16,538 nt of DNA from JALWZX01 sp964506905 (GTDB lineage: Bacteria; Patescibacteriota; WWE3; 2-01-FULL-39-13). Below are positions 14,889 through 16,538 of this stretch, piece by piece. A model generated the notes under the pieces. It was given only the letters and a program-made list of their open reading frames with translations, was not told where the DNA came from and searched no databases. The stretch spans positions 1 to 16,538 of the forward strand of contig CAZDNW010000029.1 of the NCBI GenBank assembly GCA_964506905.1. Direction: 5' to 3'. Every line of letters begins with the position of its first letter. Position 1 is the first letter of the stretch. The position numbers and the translations under genes were made by a program.

Positions 14889-16121
14889 ATGCAGGTTTTA
14901 ATTCCTCATAATAAATTAGAATTTAACTCTAAAAATTCAACAGTAATGCATATTGATATAAACTCTTGTTTTGCAACCGTTGAGCAACAATATAATAAGA
15001 AGTATAGAAATAAACCTCTTGTTGTTGCTGCATATCTTGAAGATTCAAGTGTAATTGTGGCGGCGTCTATTGAAGCAAAAAAATATGGGATAAGAACTGG
15101 TAATAGAGTTTTTGAAGCTAAAAGGGTTATTCCTGATGTAATTGTTGTTAAATCAGATATGCCTAAATATAAAGTTGTTCATGACAAGCTTCAAAAACTC
15201 TTATCAAATTACACTGATCGTGTTATATCACAATCTATTGATGAGTTTGTGCTTCATTTTGATGAACATAAAAACAGCGAACTGATTTCCCAATATACAA
15301 AAGAGATAAAAAAGAGGATAAAAACTGACATAGGCGATTATATTACAGTCTCAGCAGGTATTTCTACAAATAGGTTTCTTGCAAAGGTTGCATCTAACAT
15401 GCAAAAACCAGATGGTTTAACAATTATAGAAAAGAATAATTTTAAAGAACAGTATAAAAAACTCAAATTAAAAGATTTACATGGTATTAGCACAAGTGGA
15501 ATTCGCAAGTTAAATTATGTTGGAATTTATGATGTTATGTCTTTATATAACGCTAAATACGAACTGTTAAATAAGGCTTTTAAATCTAAGCATATGGCTT
15601 ATTTATGGTTTATGAGAATTAGAGGATACGAAGTTGACGATGTAAAACACGAAAGAAAAATATATAGTCAATCGTCAGTTCTTGCAAAACCTGAGTATGA
15701 TTTTGATACTTTGTATAAAACCACTTTTAATTTATGTAAAAGATGTGCATACAGAATGAGAAACGCAGGGTATGCTACAAAATCGGTTAATTTAGAATTA
15801 CTGTTAGAAGATTCAACTAAGAAAAGAGTTAAGTGGAAATCTCATAAAAGGTTAAATAATCCAACGATTGATACTTCTAAACTGTACAAGGAACTTAAAA
15901 ATATGTTAGAGGAATATAAAAAGACAGCAAAAATAAGTAAAAAGGGAAGAGGTGTAAGACGAATCGCCATTGCATTTAGCAACTTAGAAACACTTGATCA
16001 TAAACAGTTGTATATATTTGGTAATAAAGAAGAAGTTGAAAGTTTATCTAAAGTTATAGATGAAATAAATAAAAAATACGGCAAAGATATTATTGTTAAC
16101 GCAAGAAGTTTATTAAAATAG
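14889..16121 (+). CDS. Y-family translesion DNA polymerase (DinB/UmuC type)
   Basis: Y-family polymerases copy past damaged bases with low fidelity. The 410 residues contain the palm motif MHIDINSCFATVE with metal-binding D23 and the likely steric-gate F28. The second motif SQSIDEF holds D118 and E119, so the catalytic carboxylates are complete. VSAGISTNRFLAKVASNMQK (154-173) and the thumb hairpin HGISTSGIRKL follow; the usual PGIG-type turn is diverged. The little-finger domain ends with KQLYIFG (372-378), a good match to the QLxLF clamp-binding peptide, then KYGKDIIVNARSLL. The N in DIN and the C-terminal layout resemble UmuC/UvrX-type members as much as DinB proper, so no symbol is given. 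The start at 14889 is supported by the extended -10 six bases upstream; M20 is the alternative. Being close to lexA makes damage induction plausible. Confidence 0.93.
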   Translation: MQVLIPHNKLEFNSKNSTVMHIDINSCFATVEQQYNKKYRNKPLVVAAYLEDSSVIVAASIEAKKYGIRTGNRVFEAKRVIPDVIVVKSDMPKYKVVHDKLQKLLSNYTDRVISQSIDEFVLHFDEHKNSELISQYTKEIKKRIKTDIGDYITVSAGISTNRFLAKVASNMQKPDGLTIIEKNNFKEQYKKLKLKDLHGISTSGIRKLNYVGIYDVMSLYNAKYELLNKAFKSKHMAYLWFMRIRGYEVDDVKHERKIYSQSSVLAKPEYDFDTLYKTTFNLCKRCAYRMRNAGYATKSVNLELLLEDSTKKRVKWKSHKRLNNPTIDTSKLYKELKNMLEEYKKTAKISKKGRGVRRIAIAFSNLETLDHKQLYIFGNKEEVESLSKVIDEINKKYGKDIIVNARSLLK

Positions 16122-16197
16122 GCTTATAGTTTCAAATGGTTTTAGTTTTAGACATGTATTTAAGTTTGATTTAAGGTTGATGTTACATTATAGTTGT

Positions 16198-16217
16198 AGA
16201 TGATAAAAATATCATCT
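16198..16217. repeat. 8-bp hairpin between the polymerase and peroxiredoxin genes
   Basis: AGATGATA (16198-16205) and TATCATCT (16210-16217) pair perfectly across an AAAA loop. It is AT-rich and lacks a following T tract, so it is a weak terminator at best. It could be an operator or leader structure for the peroxiredoxin gene. TTGACA at 16235-16240 is a -35-like sequence downstream, but no -10 at the right distance is seen. Confidence 0.35.
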
Positions 16218-16265
16218 TCTGCCAATAAGTTAAATTGACAGATAGTTGTTTAGTTTCATTAAAAA

Positions 16266-16272
16266 AGGAGGG
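16266..16272 (+). promoter_or_regulatory. Strong Shine-Dalgarno sequence of the peroxiredoxin gene
   Basis: AGGAGGG lies six bases before ATG 16279. It is the only full-strength ribosome binding site in the window; the other genes have none or, for uvrB, a weak AGGAA. It fixes the start codon and implies a leadered, well-translated mRNA. Confidence 0.9.
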
Positions 16273-16278
16273 AAAACA

Positions 16279-16538
16279 ATGAATGACAACAACAACAATA
16301 TAAAAAGAATGCCACTTTTGGGAGATGAATTTCCAAAATTAGAAGTTCAAACCACACATGGCAAATTGAGTTTACCAGACCACTTCACAGGCAAGTGGTT
16401 TGTTCTTTTTAGCCACCCAGCAGATTTTACACCTGTTTGTACTACTGAATTTGTAGCATTTCAAAAAAGATATAATCAATTTAAGGAATTAAATTGTGAA
16501 CTAATTGGTTTAAGTGAAGATCAGGTTTTTTCACATAT
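16279..16538 (+). CDS. Peroxiredoxin, archaeal / Prx6-like type, cut off by window edge
   Basis: Peroxiredoxins reduce hydrogen peroxide and organic peroxides through a reactive cysteine. The first 86 codons are present and the frame is open to the end of the window. The thioredoxin-fold start LLGDEFPKLEVQTTHGKLSL leads to FSHPADFTPVCTTEF, which has the PxxxTxxC signature with P47, T51 and peroxidatic C54. LIGLSEDQVFSH follows. The SHPADFTPVCTTE form and TTHG near the start are typical of archaeal peroxiredoxins related to Prx6, as opposed to the bacterial AhpC form with FTFVCPTE. An ancient transfer is possible. Members of this group are usually somewhat over 200 residues, so more than half is missing. 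Whether a resolving cysteine exists cannot be seen. It stands apart from the repair genes in having a strong ribosome binding site. Confidence 0.95.
   Translation, partial: MNDNNNNIKRMPLLGDEFPKLEVQTTHGKLSLPDHFTGKWFVLFSHPADFTPVCTTEFVAFQKRYNQFKELNCELIGLSEDQVFSH

Noticed and set aside
1..16538. CRISPR array, tRNA, rRNA, insertion sequence or prophage
   Set aside because: No regularly spaced repeats, cloverleaf-like sequence, transposase or phage structural gene was seen. The holin-4-like gene belongs to a common chromosomal family.
1..16538. TGA recoded to Gly or Trp
   Set aside because: All conserved proteins are full length under the standard bacterial code, with ordinary TGG and GGN codons at conserved Trp and Gly.

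Overview
The window is an AT-rich bacterial chromosome segment with tightly packed genes, almost all on the + strand. By content it is a DNA-repair cluster: lexA (minus strand, cut by the left edge), uvrB, uvrA, uvrC, mutS and a Y-family translesion polymerase. Between them lie envelope and secretion genes (a secreted coiled-coil protein, a single-pass membrane protein, a YvlD/holin-4-like membrane protein, SecG, a peptide-type solute-binding protein). An archaeal-looking peroxiredoxin is cut by the right edge. Low GC, small spacers, a trimmed UvrC and scarce Shine-Dalgarno sequences suggest a streamlined genome, possibly a Patescibacteria/CPR lineage. That placement is inference; no rRNA or tRNA is present to test it. 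The standard code applies: UvrA, UvrB, MutS and the polymerase read through intact with TGG for Trp. The eleven visible stops are seven TAA, four TAG and no TGA.

Layout: 1-557 lexA (-); 558-790 divergent lexA/uvrB control region with a nested inverted repeat and two TACCCGAA motifs; 791-2869 uvrB; 2870-3067 spacer with a dyad and a strong promoter; 3068-3874 and 3876-4619 an exported/membrane protein pair closed by a clear intrinsic terminator at 4646-4673; 4778-7696 uvrA, with a third TACCCGAA in its promoter; 7749-9140 uvrC; 9204-9614 YvlD-like protein; 9682-9894 secG; 9977-11395 family 5 solute-binding protein; 11485-14064 mutS; 14097-14831 unknown protein; 14889-16121 Y-family polymerase; 16279 to the end, peroxiredoxin.

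How the genes work together: LexA would repress damage-response genes until RecA (outside the window) triggers its self-cleavage. UvrA and UvrB find lesions, UvrC cuts on both sides, MutS recognises mismatches (no mutL here), and the polymerase bypasses lesions at the replication fork. No gap without a gene exceeds 300 bases.

The most interesting signals are regulatory. Several genes have a promoter whose -10 box ends 6-7 nt before an AUG, implying leaderless mRNAs and resolving the start choice for three genes, whereas the peroxiredoxin has a full AGGAGGG ribosome binding site. The 8-mer TACCCGAA occurs only in the uvrB and uvrA control regions. UvrC lacks its usual C-terminal helix-hairpin-helix module. 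I did not find convincing evidence of a wholly new system; the unknown protein between mutS and the polymerase is the best candidate for new biology.
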